From the NCBI GenBank assembly GCA_027886175.1, contig JAJNNQ010000011.1, positions 6,301,961-6,365,960 on the forward strand: a stretch of 64,000 bases of DNA. Direction: 5' to 3'. A model generated the notes under the pieces. The model made no database searches. It saw nothing but the letters and a program-made list of their open reading frames with translations, and had not been told where the DNA came from. The stretch is from Phylloscopus collybita. Its lineage: Eukaryota > Chordata > Aves > Passeriformes > Phylloscopidae. The stretch's first letter is position 1. Each line of letters begins with the position of its first letter. Position numbers and translations under genes: made by a program. Positions 23,164 to 36,060 of the stretch are shown here, one piece after another.

Positions 23164-23174
23164 TTGCTGTTTTA

Positions 23175-23445
23175 CAGTAATTTTTTATATTATTTATTTA
23201 TATTATTATATTTATTATTTCTATATATTCATATATATTTATTTATTATTATTTAAGTATTTGTTATTTATATATTTATATGTATTTTTAATTATATTTA
23301 TATTTTTATATATTTATATATTACATATTATATGTATTTATATATTTATATCTATTTATATATTCATTATATTTATATTTCATATATATCATTATATTTA
23401 TTATATTTATATTATTATATTTATTATATTATTATTTAGCAGCGT
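23175..23445. repeat. AT-rich TATTTATAT simple repeat
   Basis: Runs of TATTTATATA-type units. Expanded copies with cleaner ATATAAATAT units are at 36895-37225, and a shorter one is at 57180-57450. DNA from 23450 to 24278 is AT-rich ERV interior with T-runs; no frame there is recognisable. Confidence 0.85.
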
Positions 23446-24278
23446 GCATAAGCATATGTAGGGGCTTAATTTATTGCTATAATTTTTTTTTTTAAATTAT
23501 TACGGTGGGAATTTTTTAGATATTTTTTATTTCATTTGGGTCTTGAATTTGTTTACATGGAAATATTTAAGTTCAGGGATCAGAAATTTTTTTAAGGTTC
23601 GGTTTATTTTTTTTTTTTTACACTATTCAGGATTTTTTACACTGGGGTTTATTGAGGCGGTTTACTTTTAGGTTAGCAGTTTTATCAGCCTTTCTGGAAA
23701 GCTCAGACTTTATTTTAGACAAGCTGTTAACTTTATTCAGGAAGCTTACTAGATTAAATATTAGGAGTGTGGCTTTTTTTTAATATTTAGGGAATACTGA
23801 CCATTTTTTAAAACCAATGTAACTGATTGGAAAGAGAAGAAGGAAAGAAAAGACTGGAAAGCTTTATTTTTTACTTTTTCGTAACAAACTGGGTGCAATA
23901 ATTAATAAGTTTTCAAAATATTTTAGTGGAACTAGGATGCAAGGTAGGATGAAGAAGTTATAAATTAAATATACTGCACACAAACACCAGTACATGTATA
24001 AGTCTTTTATAAATTATAATTACTGATCTTAGAAGAACAGCTTTTTTAATTTGTATATTTTTAGTGTAAAAATTATGTGTTAGGGAACACATTGTATCTT
24101 TTTTGCATAAGAAGACAAATTTAGGACTAGAAATGTATTAAAACTTTAAAAAAGCTAAGGGAATAAAGAAACGGAAAGGATTTTATTTTAAGAGAAATAA
24201 GGAATTTCAGGAGCAACATGGCTAATGACTATTTTATTTTTCAATAAAGTATAACAAAAATGTCATTAATATATTTTT

Positions 24279-24297
24279 GAGCCCCACTTGGGCGCCA
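24279..24297 (-). other. ERV primer-binding site, tRNA-Lys(CUU) type, one base deleted
   Basis: On the minus strand TGGCGCCCAAGTGGGGCTC pairs with the 3' end of tRNA-Lys(CUU) except for one missing C. It starts 11 bases after the LTR end at 24309, the usual place for a PBS. This points to a class II (ERV-K-like) element. Confidence 0.7.
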
Positions 24298-24308
24298 ATA
24301 ACAATACA

Positions 24309-24738
24309 TGTCTTGGTTTATATCAAATTTGGGAGGAAACCTCCAAAGGGGGTTCTACTGAAAAGCAAAGTTAAACGGCTCCTTCTCTCAGCCAGTCCAA
24401 AAAAGAAAAGAACTTCTTAAGAGAAAAGTAGAAAAAACTATTTATTTAACAAACAAGATGCCCACAAGCCCAAAGAATGAATAATATAAACCAATAAAAG
24501 TTTTCGCTGCTCTGAGAAAAAATAACAAACTAAAAAAATCTTTGCTGTAAATACAGCTCAGCTCACTCAGTCTCTGACCAGTCCCACTCCCTCTAAAATT
24601 CCAGACCCCAGAAGGCTGCAATTGCAAGCCCTCACTACTCCTCTAAATTTTTCCGTCTAGAACAAATTGAAACCATCTAAAAAAAAAAAATCCAAAAACC
24701 TTTATAAATTCAGCTAGCTAAAACTGACTAAAACCACA
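24309..24738 (-). mobile_element. 5' LTR of the ERV-K-like element, minus orientation
   Basis: On the minus strand it runs from TGTGGTTTTAG at 24738 to CCAAGACA at 24309, about 430 bases, and is followed by the PBS. Its mirror at 35600-36030 has the same ends. It lies just downstream of ZNF-D, splitting the conserved sequence after the gene. Confidence 0.75.
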
Positions 24739-24995
24739 AATCCACTCTTCTTAAGGAACTCCCAGTGTTGCTCTGTGTCCTGATGGATGTTCCTGACTCT
24801 GCGTTCATCCAGGTGCCCAGGGGGAGCCAGGAAGATGTGGAACCCCCGCAGCCAGGTGTCTTCCCAACAGGGATCACCAGGGCTCTGCCCAATGGGGGTC
24901 ACTGGGGATCATCCAACGCCGATCCTCCCACGGGGGATGGAGCTGGAGCAGCGCACGAAGCTCTTCCCGCTCTCAGGGCACTCCCAGGGCTTCCC

Positions 24996-25904
24996 TTAGT
25001 GGTGACTCCGCTGGTGTCTGGCAAAGGCAGATCTGTCTGAGAAGCTCTTCCCACACTCAGGACACTCGTAGGGCCTCTCCCCGGTGTGGATGCGCCGGTG
25101 GACAGTGAGGTGTGAGTTGCGCTTGAAGCCCTTCCTGCAGTCGGGGCAGCGGAAGGGCCTCTCCTCTGTGTGAGTCCGCTGATGTCTGACGAGATGGGAG
25201 CTGGTGTGAAACCTCTTCCCACACTGGGGACACTCGTAGGGCCTCTCCCCGGTGTGGATGCGCTGGTGGTTTCTCAGGTGGGAGCTCTTTCCAAAGCCCT
25301 TCCCACATTCCAAGCAGGTGTAGGGCCCTTCCCCAGTGTGGATCACCTGGTGCTGGATCAGGGCTGAGCTTTCTCTGAAGCTCTTCCCACATTCCCCACA
25401 CTTGTAGGGCTTTTCCCCAGTGTGGATCTTCTGGTGTTGCCTAAGATTGCTCTTCTGGCTGAAGCTCATCCCACACTCCCCACACTCATAGGGCCGTTCC
25501 CCAGTGTGGATCACCTGGTGCTTGATCAGGTCTGAGCTCTGTCTGAAGCTCTTCCCACACTCCCCACACTTGTAGGGCTTTTCCCCAGAGTGGATCATCT
25601 GGTGTTTCCTAAGATTGCCCTTCCGGCTGAAGCTCATCCCACACTCCCCACACTCATAGGGCCGTTCCCCAGTGTGGATCACCTGGTGCCGGATCAGCTT
25701 GGACCTGTAGCTGAAGCCCTTCCCACATTCCAAGCACTTGTGGGGCTTCTCCCCTCCATCAGGCTTCTCCACCAGCTCTGAGCTCCGGCTGGATCTCCGG
25801 CCGCCCTCCTGGCACAGGGGGGGTCTTTCCTCCTCGCTGCTCCCTGGGCTGGGTTTGCAGCCCCTCCTCCTGCGGGATCTCCGGGGCTTTTCCTCCTCCT
25901 CCAT
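24996..25904 (-). CDS. ZNF-D: C2H2 zinc-finger protein, 9 fingers
   Basis: One coding exon of 302 codons, starting just after an acceptor AAACCAG (exon base 25931). ATG at 25904 gives [10 protein letters not shown], matching ZNF-C and ZNF-E; an earlier in-frame start at 25928 would need a non-ATG codon. The N-terminal linker is Arg-rich ([11 protein letters not shown]), then nine C2H2 fingers. Fingers 1-5 alternate between two types (CGECGMSFS and CGECGKSFR), suggesting internal two-finger duplications. One linker is HSGEKPY and another HTGEGPY. The last finger has DRSAFAR rather than the family SSHLTR. All zinc ligands appear present. It mirrors ZNF-E across the 30 kb axis and probably shares a divergent promoter region with it. 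DNA-binding in the nucleus is expected; the target is unknown. Confidence 0.85.
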   Translation of the reverse strand: MEEEEKPRRSRRRRGCKPSPGSSEEERPPLCQEGGRRSSRSSELVEKPDGGEKPHKCLECGKGFSYRSKLIRHQVIHTGERPYECGECGMSFSRKGNLRKHQMIHSGEKPYKCGECGKSFRQSSDLIKHQVIHTGERPYECGECGMSFSQKSNLRQHQKIHTGEKPYKCGECGKSFRESSALIQHQVIHTGEGPYTCLECGKGFGKSSHLRNHQRIHTGERPYECPQCGKRFHTSSHLVRHQRTHTEERPFRCPDCRKGFKRNSHLTVHRRIHTGERPYECPECGKSFSDRSAFARHQRSHH

Positions 25905-26764
25905 CCGGACACTCCTTGGGAATGACAAATCCTGGTTTGGGGAGAAAACAAGAGGAGAGCACCTTAGGCTGGGGGTTCCTCCTTGGCCAAGTTCATCTCA
26001 GGAAATCATTGGGAACCTTGTGTCTGTAAGAACCTCCGAAACACCAAGATTCAGCCCAAAAGTCCTCCAAACACCAAGACAGAGAACAGAAACGCCCCAA
26101 ACATTAAGACTCAGCCAAAACCTCTTCTAAATCAAAACAACGTCTTGTAAAAGGGGACATGAAACGAAGAAGAGGAAAGTGTCTTCACAAACAGATGCTG
26201 CAAATCTGTTTGGAGACATGGCCAGGCACTTGGACATAAGGAAGGGACAGAGGAAGCCCTCAGTTCCAGAAAATGTTATTCACTGACCACACAGACTGCT
26301 GCTCAGCCAAGGTTCTGCTCAATTCAGAAACTTGGAGAAGAAGAACAAAGACTGAACAGAGCTGTGAATATCCCTACCCAGACAGAAGTGGGGTGCATAT
26401 TAAGGGGGGTATGTGGCAGGTGCATTGGGAAGTCTGTACCTCTCAAGCACTTCAGCCAGTGGGGAAAGGGAGAGGGAGATGCAGCCAAGGAAATTAGGAT
26501 GAAAAGGAGGCTGCGTCCTCCAACAACTGGAGAGACCCCATGGGAAATGTCCCATGGCCTCTCCCTTGTTTAATGAATGAAATGACTTGTACAGGGCTCC
26601 TCTGACTTCTCTGTGGACACAAACCTCTGGTGATGGGAATTTTTCCACACACCTTGGGGCTCCTCTGGAATTCCTCCCACTGCCCGGGGCGGCGGGCAGT
26701 GAGTGGAGCTGAAGGTGCCTCACCCAGTTTGGGTGATCGGCTCCCTTGGGTGGCGGCGGCACCG

Positions 26765-28640
26765 GGGATTGATTGGGGACCCGAGAGTGTCCAGGAGACA
26801 GACGAGTGACAGATCAGGGGGGGCTGGGAAGAGTCAGCAGGGAGAGAGCACTGAAAACCCCATCAGGGAGGACACTGGGATCTTCAGGGAGGAAACATGG
26901 CAGGGCACCCATGCAGGGTGGAAAAGGGAAAGCCAGGAAGGGGTCCCAGCAAAAGGGATGATGATCCCAAAATATCTCTGAAGGGTCCCTTGTGGGAATG
27001 TTGAGGCAGTTTGCACATTCTCCCAGAGGAAATTAAGGACATGGACAGCCAGGGGGGCAATTAGGGAAGTCAAGAAGGGATTTGGACAACAGGGGATGGA
27101 TGGTGTTGGTGTGCTGGGAAGGGAAAGGGTGAAGGGCAGTGTGCAGGAATATGGTGAAGGCAAGAAGCAGCAGCAGGAATCACTGTGGTAAGAACAAGGA
27201 TGATGGAAAAGAGGAAGAAGATGGGAAATGTGGATTCTATGTGGAGGGATCAAGATTATCCTTGAATGACTTTATTTGGGCCCCTGTAGAAATGAATGGA
27301 TTTGCAGAAAGCTCAGCAGCTGGCAGAGGATGAGCACCCACAGGCACTCAGGGGGGCTGCAGGAGGGGCACAAGAAGCCCCTGCAGCACTTGGTCACAAA
27401 GGCACAGCAGGGGAAGAAGGCAAGAAGGGAGGAGGAAAAGGCCAAGGGGAAGGCAAAGGCCATGGCAGAGTTTCTACAGCCCCTGAGGGATCAAGCCCAG
27501 GGCCCAAGGGGGCCCCAGCACCCAGGGCACCGGCTCAGCCACAAGGACCTGGCAGAGGCATTGCCCTCCTGGGCAGGGGAGAGCCCACCCAAACAGCCCC
27601 TGGCAAGGAATCAGGCTGCCAGCTGCAGGCCACAAGGACACTGCAAGCACAGACAGCAGCACCCTCACCAGCAGCAAGTCCACCCCTGCAGGGACATGGA
27701 CTGGGAGGGGTGGCAGAGCTCCCAGCACACCAGGGACCCACCGCACTGGAGCCCTGGAGAACATTCAGGGTGGCTCTGCATTGACAGGAGGCCCTTCCTC
27801 ACAGACACAGGGGCCTCTCCATCCACTCTCAATCTCACACCTAAGGGGGAAAAAGGCCAAAAATGTCTTTGATTATTCAGGGGGTAAGTGGGAAAGATGA
27901 TGAGCTGTGTTTTATTCAACCACTATTAGCAGATGTGGGGATGGGTTGGAAATGCAGGAATTTTCATTTGCTCTTAAATGTGATTGTCATTTACTGGGAA
28001 GGGATTTGATGGCTAAATTGGGAATGCAAATTATTATTCTCAAAGGTGATACACAGACTAGTTCTCCTGTACCTCTGTGACAAATGTCTGGCAAGGCCAG
28101 GCCTGAAGTGAACCCAGAAGTGTGGGCAGCCCCAGGGAAATTGGGAAAATCAGATTCCCAGCCTCTCCAAAGTCCTCTGAAGCAACCAGGACAAGTGGGG
28201 TCTAAAAGCAATCCCCTATTCCCAGGGAGGGAAGGAAGGGCTCACAGCCTGGTGTTGAGCCCCTGGGAAAGGCTGGGCTTTTGGAGCCAGGGGTCTCTCC
28301 CTGTAATGCTCCTGTGCTGCCAGTCAGGAAATCAGATGGAATCCACAGAATGGTGCAGGACCTAAGAACAATAAACGAGATTCTGAAACCCAGGCACCCC
28401 ACAGTCTCAGATCCTGACACCATCTGGAACCAGGTTCCCTCCTCACACTGCTTCCATTCAGCCCTTGATGGAAAAGATGCTTTCTGGGGATGCCCACTCA
28501 CACAGGATGGTGAACAGGGTTTGGCCTTGGAGTGGGAACAAGAGGGAAAAGGGAAAATGGGAAAGACATGGACGGTGCTGCTGCAGGGATGCAGGGAAGC
28601 ACCAGCCTGATTGGGGTCAGTCTTGCAGAAAACATCAAAA
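26765..28640 (+). pseudogene. ERV relic: gag, protease and N-terminal reverse transcriptase
   Basis: Plus-strand fragments appear in retroviral order. 26830-27470 is decayed gag with a Lys/Glu-rich stretch (GKKARREEEKAKGKAKA). 27600-27700 has Cys/His residues like a lost zinc knuckle. 27760-27860 has the aspartic protease site LTDTGASPSTL. 28281-28610 encodes RT blocks NAPVLPVRKSDG and LDGKDAFWGCPL. The pieces change frame several times and stop before the RT active-site YxDD block, so no product is possible. It lies within the inferred first intron of ZNF-D, opposite in strand. The gag part is mirrored at 33040-33870. Confidence 0.7.
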
Positions 28641-28649
28641 GAATTCACC

Positions 28650-28945
28650 TCACCCCCAGGGACTGGGTTAATGCAGGGTGTGGGTGACTCCAGCTCCAGT
28701 CAGGAGGACAAGAAAAAATGGTAGAAGAAGCCTCTGTGAAATGGCTCAATTCTCAGGCTAAAAATATCTTGGAGTACTTGAAAAAAAAAAACAAGGCACA
28801 ATGCTGCAGAAAATGTTAGATATTCGGGAAATATTTTGACCAAAGATTTGTGGTGTATTGACCCAGAGAGGGTCCAAAGGATCTCAGAAGTAACTTTACA
28901 GAGGAAGAAATAGGAGTAAAACTCACAAGTCATGGAATGATTTTC
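28650..28945. other. Unassigned sequence between the ERV relic and IR2
   Basis: No domain, repeat or signal recognised. It may be the decayed continuation of the RT region. Confidence 0.3.
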
Positions 28946-28949
28946 TCTG

Positions 28950-30690
28950 CACCCCGGGCTATGTGTGGGTGAAGTGATTTCTGTTGCACATCCTGGCCAG
29001 AATCAAGTGATGCCATGACTCTCTTACACTAAAGATATTGTCGGAGAGTTTTGGGTTTTCCTGCAGTTTCAGTGACAAGATTACCATTAGAATAATTTTC
29101 TGCAATAATCCTCCTTTTATATTGTCAGTAGGTTTGGCCCAGGGGTGTGAGAATCAATTTGTAGTCTTGGGAGAAGAAGTAGAAAAGCCTTGATTGCTTT
29201 GGAATGTTTTTTGTGTGTTTGTGTGTGGCTCTCAGTGATCAGAAAATTTTGGTACATGGGTTTTTCAAAGTTCACTTTCAGATTACATTTGGAAAACCAG
29301 GAGGTGGTTTTCACCTTTCAAGGTGACCTATAAGGAATAAAAAGTTAAAACTACGTTAAGAAAAAAAAGAAAAAAAGAAAAAAGAAAAAAGAAAAAAGAA
29401 AAAAGAAAAAAGAGAAAAAGCAGATTGCCCGAGGGCCACCTGTGAATCATTCAGTGGCTGCCCAGAATGAGAGTTTTCTCCAGGCAGCCAGGAGAGGAGC
29501 TTTAGAAATGCAAATTAACCCTGCTGGGGAAAAGTGTGGACAATGCACCAGGGGCTCCTTGCCTGGGGCAGGAATTGGGCTGATTCCCTCTGTCCCTCAG
29601 CCCAAGCTCTGCCTGCTCACAAAGACAGAATTTGCACAGCTAAAGGCAGAGCCCAGAGTGAGGATCTCTGACTCTGCAACAGAAATGGGTTCAACTGCAA
29701 AGGAAAACATCAAACGGAGATTGTTATGAAAACTTCACGTAAAAAAGTGTCTGTGTGGGGGAATCATCCTTCTCCCCACTCTAACATGTGCTGGCATTGT
29801 CTGTGCTGTACAGGGGATATCAGACCTCTGGGTGTTTTTAGCTACTGCAAGTTCACCCAAATCAGCTGGAAATCAAAATTTACCATTTAATCAGAGAAAA
29901 GCGGCCAATTGACGCAGCCCACGCAGGAGGGAGCGCCTCAGAAATGGGGAAAAGATGAAACGGCCACCAGAACAAATCCTACAACACCACGGAGCAGCTC
30001 CTGGGACCCCAAGGAATTCAGATCAGGAGCCAGAGAAGGCATTTATAATTTGAATTGCATCATAAGATTACAAGCTGTCCTCGAACTAATAACCACTCAA
30101 TCCACTCAAAGGAGGACCGCGACATTTCCCATCGATGCTGCGATCAGATTATCTCTTAGCCCAGGCACCCGCGGGAAGGAGACCGCGGGCAGCCGCTCCC
30201 GCAGCGCCCTCAGGGCACGGGGAACACGGCGCGGACACGGCACAACCCAGCCACAGCCAGAGCCCCCTGCCGCCCCCTCCGCCCGCAGCCAGCCCCGAGC
30301 CCCGGCACAACCCAGCGCGGCTCCCACCTGCGCCGGGGCCGCCTCCGAGCTCCGCCGCCGCCGCCTCCTCCACACAGAGGATCCGAAAAGGGCGCCCCTG
30401 AAAAGCCAGGGCTGTCCTTCTGCCCGCTCTGCCCAATCACCGTGCAGCGAGAGCCAGGAGTGGCGGCACCATCAGCCAATGGCAGCGAGCCAGGGGCGGG
30501 CTCTGCACACGGCCCAGCCCCGCCCCGCGCTCTCAGGCCCCGCCCCCGGGCTGTCTGAGGGCAAAGCCGCAGATGAGGAACAGCCCTGGGACGGGCCCGG
30601 GCCCGAGGCGGGATGGAGCTGAAAACACAAACAAAGTTCTCCGCACCTCCCGCACCACCTTGCCCAGCCCTCCGTCTTCGCTGGCACCGG
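28950..30690 (-). repeat. Inverted duplication IR2, right arm
   Basis: Reverse complement of about 8570-10270. An AAAAAAG run at 29360-29415 is longer here than the T-run at 9848-9870. The CpG promoter lies at its right end. Confidence 0.8.
30328..30560 (-). promoter_or_regulatory. CpG-island promoter and 5' non-coding exon, assigned to ZNF-D
   Basis: Minus-strand copy of the 8700-8927 unit: GC boxes near 30510-30550, CCAAT near 30436 and 30476, then a GC-rich exon ending at 30328 before GTGGGAG. The ZNF-D coding exon is 4.4 kb downstream on the same strand. Confidence 0.6.
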
Positions 30691-31299
30691 CTCAGAGGAA
30701 AGCCCTCCGTTCTCCTACCCGTAATTAGGAACATCAGTGCATGGGTTGGATTTCCCCCCAAAAAGGGAAAGAACAAACCAAACTCAAGGGAGATGTAGCC
30801 CCCCACCCATCCCGGGGGGTTCGGCCCCTCACCTTTCAGCCCCGGGAACAGCGCCGGGACTGGGCGGGTCCGAAGCGGGACTGGGGGGGGCATAGGGGGC
30901 TCCCCAGTACCGAGGGGGACCCTTGGGGCTCGGTCCTGTCCTTCCCCCGCCGTTATCAGTGGGGACCACCCTTATCACCAGGGACCCCCCACTCGCAAAC
31001 TACCGGGGCCCCCCCACTGACCGTTGTCTGCCACCCCTCCTTCAACGACCCCCCCAAAGCTCTAGGACCCTTCCCATCCTTGAGCCCCCCCAGTGCGCCA
31101 GGACCCACCACTCACCGCCCCTCTCCCACCCATGGGAACCCCCCCTCACCGCGTCCCCCCCAATCACCAGGACCCTCCCAATCCATGGGACCCCCGCACT
31201 CACCACGCACCCCCCTCAGAGCCCCCCGGGCCCAGCGCCGGGGCCGCTCCGCAGCCGAGGTACCCGAGAAATGCCGCCCGCAGAGCCCGCCACTCGCCG

Positions 31300-31488
31300 C
31301 GATTGGCTGGTTCTGCCGTCACTCCTGGGTCTGACTGCGCGCTGACTGGGCAGAGCAGAGCAGGGACACGCCCACGTCTCGCCCCCATCGCGTAGAAGAG
31401 CCGCCATTTTTTGGATCCTCTGTGCGGAGGAGGCGGCGGCGGAGCTCGGAGGCGGCGGCTCCGGAGCTCGGAGGCGGCTCCGGCGCAG
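31300..31488 (+). promoter_or_regulatory. CpG-island promoter and 5' non-coding exon, assigned to ZNF-E
   Basis: A related unit in plus orientation, with GATTGGCTG at about 31300, GCCGCCATTTTTTGG at about 31400, then a GC-rich exon with a partly duplicated GGAGCTCGGAGGCGGC, ending at 31488 before GTGGGAG. It starts about 1 kb from the minus-strand promoter at 30.3-30.5 kb, so the pair is divergent. The ZNF-E coding exon is 3.0 kb downstream. Confidence 0.6.
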
Positions 31489-31599
31489 GTGGGAGCCGCG
31501 CTGGGTTGTGCCGGGGCTCAGGGCTCGGGGCTCGGGGCTGGCTGCGGGCGGAGGGGGCGGCAGGGGGCTCTGGCTGTGGCTGGGTTGTGCCGTGTCCTC

Positions 31600-33030
31600 G
31601 TTAATATGCACCCCCCTTTTGTATAACATCCGATATTCCTGGCTCTGTTCAGGCTTTGTTCTTCTTCTCCGTGTTCAGGAATTCAGCAGGACCTTGGCTG
31701 AGCAGCAGTCCGTGTCAATGAGTAACATTTTCTGAAACTGATGAGTTTCTCTCGTTCCTTCCTTATCTCCAAGTCCCCGGCCCTCTCTCCGAGCAGATTT
31801 CAGTCACTGACTCTGTTTTTGCTTCCTGGTTCCTCTTTGGTTTTGGGATTATTGTCAGTGACCTCAATTCTGAGAAAAACGAAAATTCAATCTTAGAATA
31901 TTTTCCAAAAGTTTTCCTGGCCATCAGCCAAGGAACACCCTGCACTTTAAGGCAGCCTTATCTCTGTGCTGTTCCTTTACTGAGGTACATGCATATTCAT
32001 GAGTTTCATGTGCTATTTAAACATCCTTAGAGCTTTTGATGTTATAGAAACTTTTCTTTATTTTGGTTTTCTGCTGTGCCGTATCTATGTAATATCCTCC
32101 AGATCAGGTCAATCTCTTTATTTCTTCTTGTGGCCTCATTCTGTTGTTTCACACTTCCCAGAGAGCGAACAGTTCACAAACTCTTCTCTCCTTCTTCTCT
32201 GCTGCTCTGGTTTGTGTGGCCCTTATCTCATCCCTTGGAGAGGTCAGTCAGCAGCTCTGGGAAACAACCTGAGTGCTTTATACAGTTCTCTGGGTTACAC
32301 ACAAGTATTGGACCATTTTCTATTTTGCCCAGGCCTACAGTACAATACATTCATCCCATGATCAGTTCTAGAAGCTGTCAGGTGTCTACATCAACATCAA
32401 ATACTCATCACACTGCTGCTTCCATGAGTTACATGGTGCAGCCTTCAAATGAGCAATGAGGTTAAATGAGCAAGCAGCTCAAAGGGATTCTAAACTGCAC
32501 TGTGCTTACAATCAATAACCACAGATAAAGACCAGCACCCAAATGTGAAAGCCAATATTCTGGGGTCATTTTCAACAATTCCCTGTCCTTTTGTAGCCGT
32601 TTGTGGCTCAGGAGGCCTGGCTGCCACCTGCATCCCCTTGCTCAGCTGCTGACTGAGCTGCACTCAGCAAGGTGTCCTGCATGGCCCAAAGATGAGAGTT
32701 GCTGCAGCACAGAAGAGGAGGAAGAGCATTCGTTTAACCCCTGGTGTGCCAGGGAACCCCGAAACCGTGTCCCATTCCCATCCTTTCCACGTTTGGGCCG
32801 GAACATGAGCTGCTTTCTTATTTCCTTTGTTCTCTGTTTCACCACTTTCCCGTTGTCATCTCTTTGCCAGCTGCATCTTGAGTCATTTAATTTTCCACAC
32901 TGTGCTCCTCCTCCTGCTCATGGATAATCTGATCCCATCCCATGGTGAATTGTTGTGTTCTTGGTTTGAGTGGGTTGGTGGGCCAGACTCGGGAGCTGGA
33001 TCTGTCTGCTTGGTTCTTATTTGGAGGACA
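31600..33030. other. Inferred first intron of ZNF-E, no gene supported
   Basis: Mixed-composition DNA with short frames only and no clear repeat. The sequence differs from the equivalent intron of ZNF-C, so the duplicated promoter and coding parts flank unlike DNA. Confidence 0.4.
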
Positions 33031-33039
33031 GCTTGTAAT

Positions 33040-33870
33040 GTAATTATTGCTTGCAGTGTCCTTGTGGCCTGCAGCTGGAAGCCTGATTCCTTGCCAGGGG
33101 CTGTTTGGGTGGACTCTCCCCTGCCCAGGAGGGCAATGCCTCTGCCAGGTCCTTGTGGCCGAGCCGGTGCCCTGGGTGCTGGGGTCCCCTTGGGCCCTGG
33201 GCTTGATCCCTCAGGGGCTGTAGAAACTCTGCCATGGCCTTTGCCTTCCCCTTGGCCTTTTCCTCCTCCCTTCTTGCCTTCTTCCCCTGCTGTGCCTTTG
33301 TGACCAAGTGCTGCAGGGGCTTCTTCTGCCCCTCCTGCAGCCCCCCTGAGTGCCTGTGGGTGCTCATACTCTGACAGCTGCTGAGCTTTCTGCAAAACCA
33401 TTCATTTCTGCAGCGCCCCCAACAAAGTCATTCAAGGAAAATCTCGATCCTTGCAGGTGGAATCCACATTTCCCGTCTTCTTCCTCTTTTCCATCATCCT
33501 TTTTCTTCCCACAGCGATTCCTGCTGCTGCTTCTTTCCTTCACCATATTCCTGCACACTGCCCTTCACCCTTTCCCTTCCCAGCACACCAACACCATCCA
33601 TCCCCTGTTGTCCAAATCCCTTCTTGACTTCCCTAATTGCCCCTCTGGGTGTCCATTTCCTTAATTACCTCTGGGAGAATGAGCAAACTGACACAACATT
33701 CTCCCAAGGGACCCTTCAGAGATATTTTGGGATCATCATCCCTTTTTCGGGGACCCCTTCCTGGCTTTCCCTTTTCCACCCTGCATGGGTGCCCTGCCAT
33801 GTTTCCTCCCTGAAGATCCCAGTGTCCTCCCTGATGAGATTTTCAGTGCTCTCTCCCTGCTGACTCTTCC
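33040..33870 (-). pseudogene. ERV gag relic, mirror copy
   Basis: The minus-strand frame 33367-33044 repeats the Lys/Glu-rich stretch and the ...PLRDQAQGPRG block of 27340-27660. It ends at the gag C-terminus near 33044, without the protease. 33400-33870 is the decayed gag N-terminal part, reaching the ZNF-E 5' block at 33870. It is opposite in strand to ZNF-E, as the 26.8 kb copy is to ZNF-D. Confidence 0.65.
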
Positions 33871-34431
33871 CAGCCCCCCCTGATCTGTCACTCGTCTGTC
33901 TCCTGGACACTCTCGGGTCCCCAGTCAATCCTGGGGGCAGGAGGAGAAGGGAAGGAGAAGCAGGGATGAAGAACAAAATGGTCAAAAGATGCACATGGGA
34001 AGAGAAGGTGGGATTGTGCAGGAGAAGGAGGAAAAGTAGGAGGAAGAGGAGTGTGAGGAAGAGTAGGGACACAGGAGGAGGAGGAGGAGCAGGAAGAGGA
34101 GGCAGCACAAGGTTCCACCCCTCCCTGGATCTGCAGCGTCCCCCAGCCCCGGGAGCGTTGCCCCACCACATGCAGCAGGTGACCGGGGAGGGGGATCCAG
34201 GATTTTCCTGGGAGTGAATCTTGGTGTTTCTGAGCTTTATTGGGCTACATGTTGGTGCTTTGGGTTTCTGCAAGGGGCTGAACATTTATGATTTAGAAGA
34301 GGTTTTGGCTGAGTCTTGCTCTTTGGGGAATTTTTGATCTGTCTCTTGATGTTTGGAGGACATTTGGGCTGAATCTTGGTGTTTTAGAGGTTCTTACAGA
34401 CACAAGGTGCCCAATGATTCTCTGAGAATAA

Positions 34432-35343
<912 letters not shown>

Positions 35344-35599
35344 GGGAAGCCCTGGGAGTGCCCTGAGAGCGGGAAGAGCTTCGTGCGCTGCTCCAGCTCC
35401 ATCCCCCGTGGGAGGATCAGCGTTGGATGATCCCCAGTGACCCCTGTTGGGCAGAGCTCTGGTGATCCCTGTTGGGAAGACACCTGGCTGGGGGGCTCCA
35501 CATCTTCCTGTCTCCCCGTAGGCACCTGGATGAACGCAGGGGCAGGAACATCCATCGGGACACAGACAGACACTGGGAATTCCTTGGGGAGAGCAGATT

Positions 35600-36030
35600 T
35601 GTGGGTTTAGTTAGTTTTAGCTAGCTGAATTAAAAAAGATTTTTGGATTTTTTTTTTTTTTAGATGGTTTCAATTTGTTTTAGACGGAAAAATTTAGAGG
35701 AGTAGTGAGGGCTTGCACTTGCAGCCTGCTGGGGCCTGGAGTTTTAGAGGGAGTGGGACTGGTGAGAGACTGAGTGAGCTGAGCTATATTTGCAGCAAAG
35801 ATTTCTTTAGTTTGTTATTTTTTTCAGAGCAGCAAAAACTTTTATTGGTTTATATTATTCATTCTTTGGGCTTGTGGGCATCTTATTTGTTAAGTAAATA
35901 GTTTTTTCTACTTTTCTCTTAAGAAGTTCTTTTCTTTTTTGGACTGGCTGAGAGAAGGAGCCGTTTAAGATTGCTTTCCAGAGGAACCCCCTTTGGAGGT
36001 TTCCTCCCAAATTTGCCCTAAACCAAGACA
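35600..36030 (+). mobile_element. 5' LTR of the ERV-K-like element, plus orientation
   Basis: Runs from TGTGGGTTTAG to CCAAGACA, 431 bases, and mirrors 24309-24738. It inserts into the conserved sequence after ZNF-E at the same point as in the left arm, so the insertion predates the palindrome. Confidence 0.75.
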
Positions 36031-36041
36031 TATATTGTTAT

Positions 36042-36060
36042 TGGCTCCCAAGTGGGGCTC
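36042..36060 (+). other. ERV primer-binding site, tRNA-Lys(CUU) type, mutated
   Basis: TGGCTCCCAAGTGGGGCTC: the same one-base deletion as at 24279-24297, plus a G-to-T change at the fifth base. The shared deletion shows common descent. Confidence 0.65.

Larger units (their letters stand above)
18490..27660 (+). repeat. Large palindrome P1, left arm (MHC-1 to ERV gag)
   Basis: Mirror image of about 33040-41600. Paired landmarks are the class II exon 2 end (18499 and 41593), LTR starts (22412 and 37992), the ERV PBS (24297 and 36042), ZNF starts (25904 and 34519) and the gag relic ends (27660 and 33040). The midpoints of these pairs fall between 30.0 and 30.4 kb. The arms differ by small insertions, an AT-repeat expansion and finger number. 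Confidence 0.85.
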
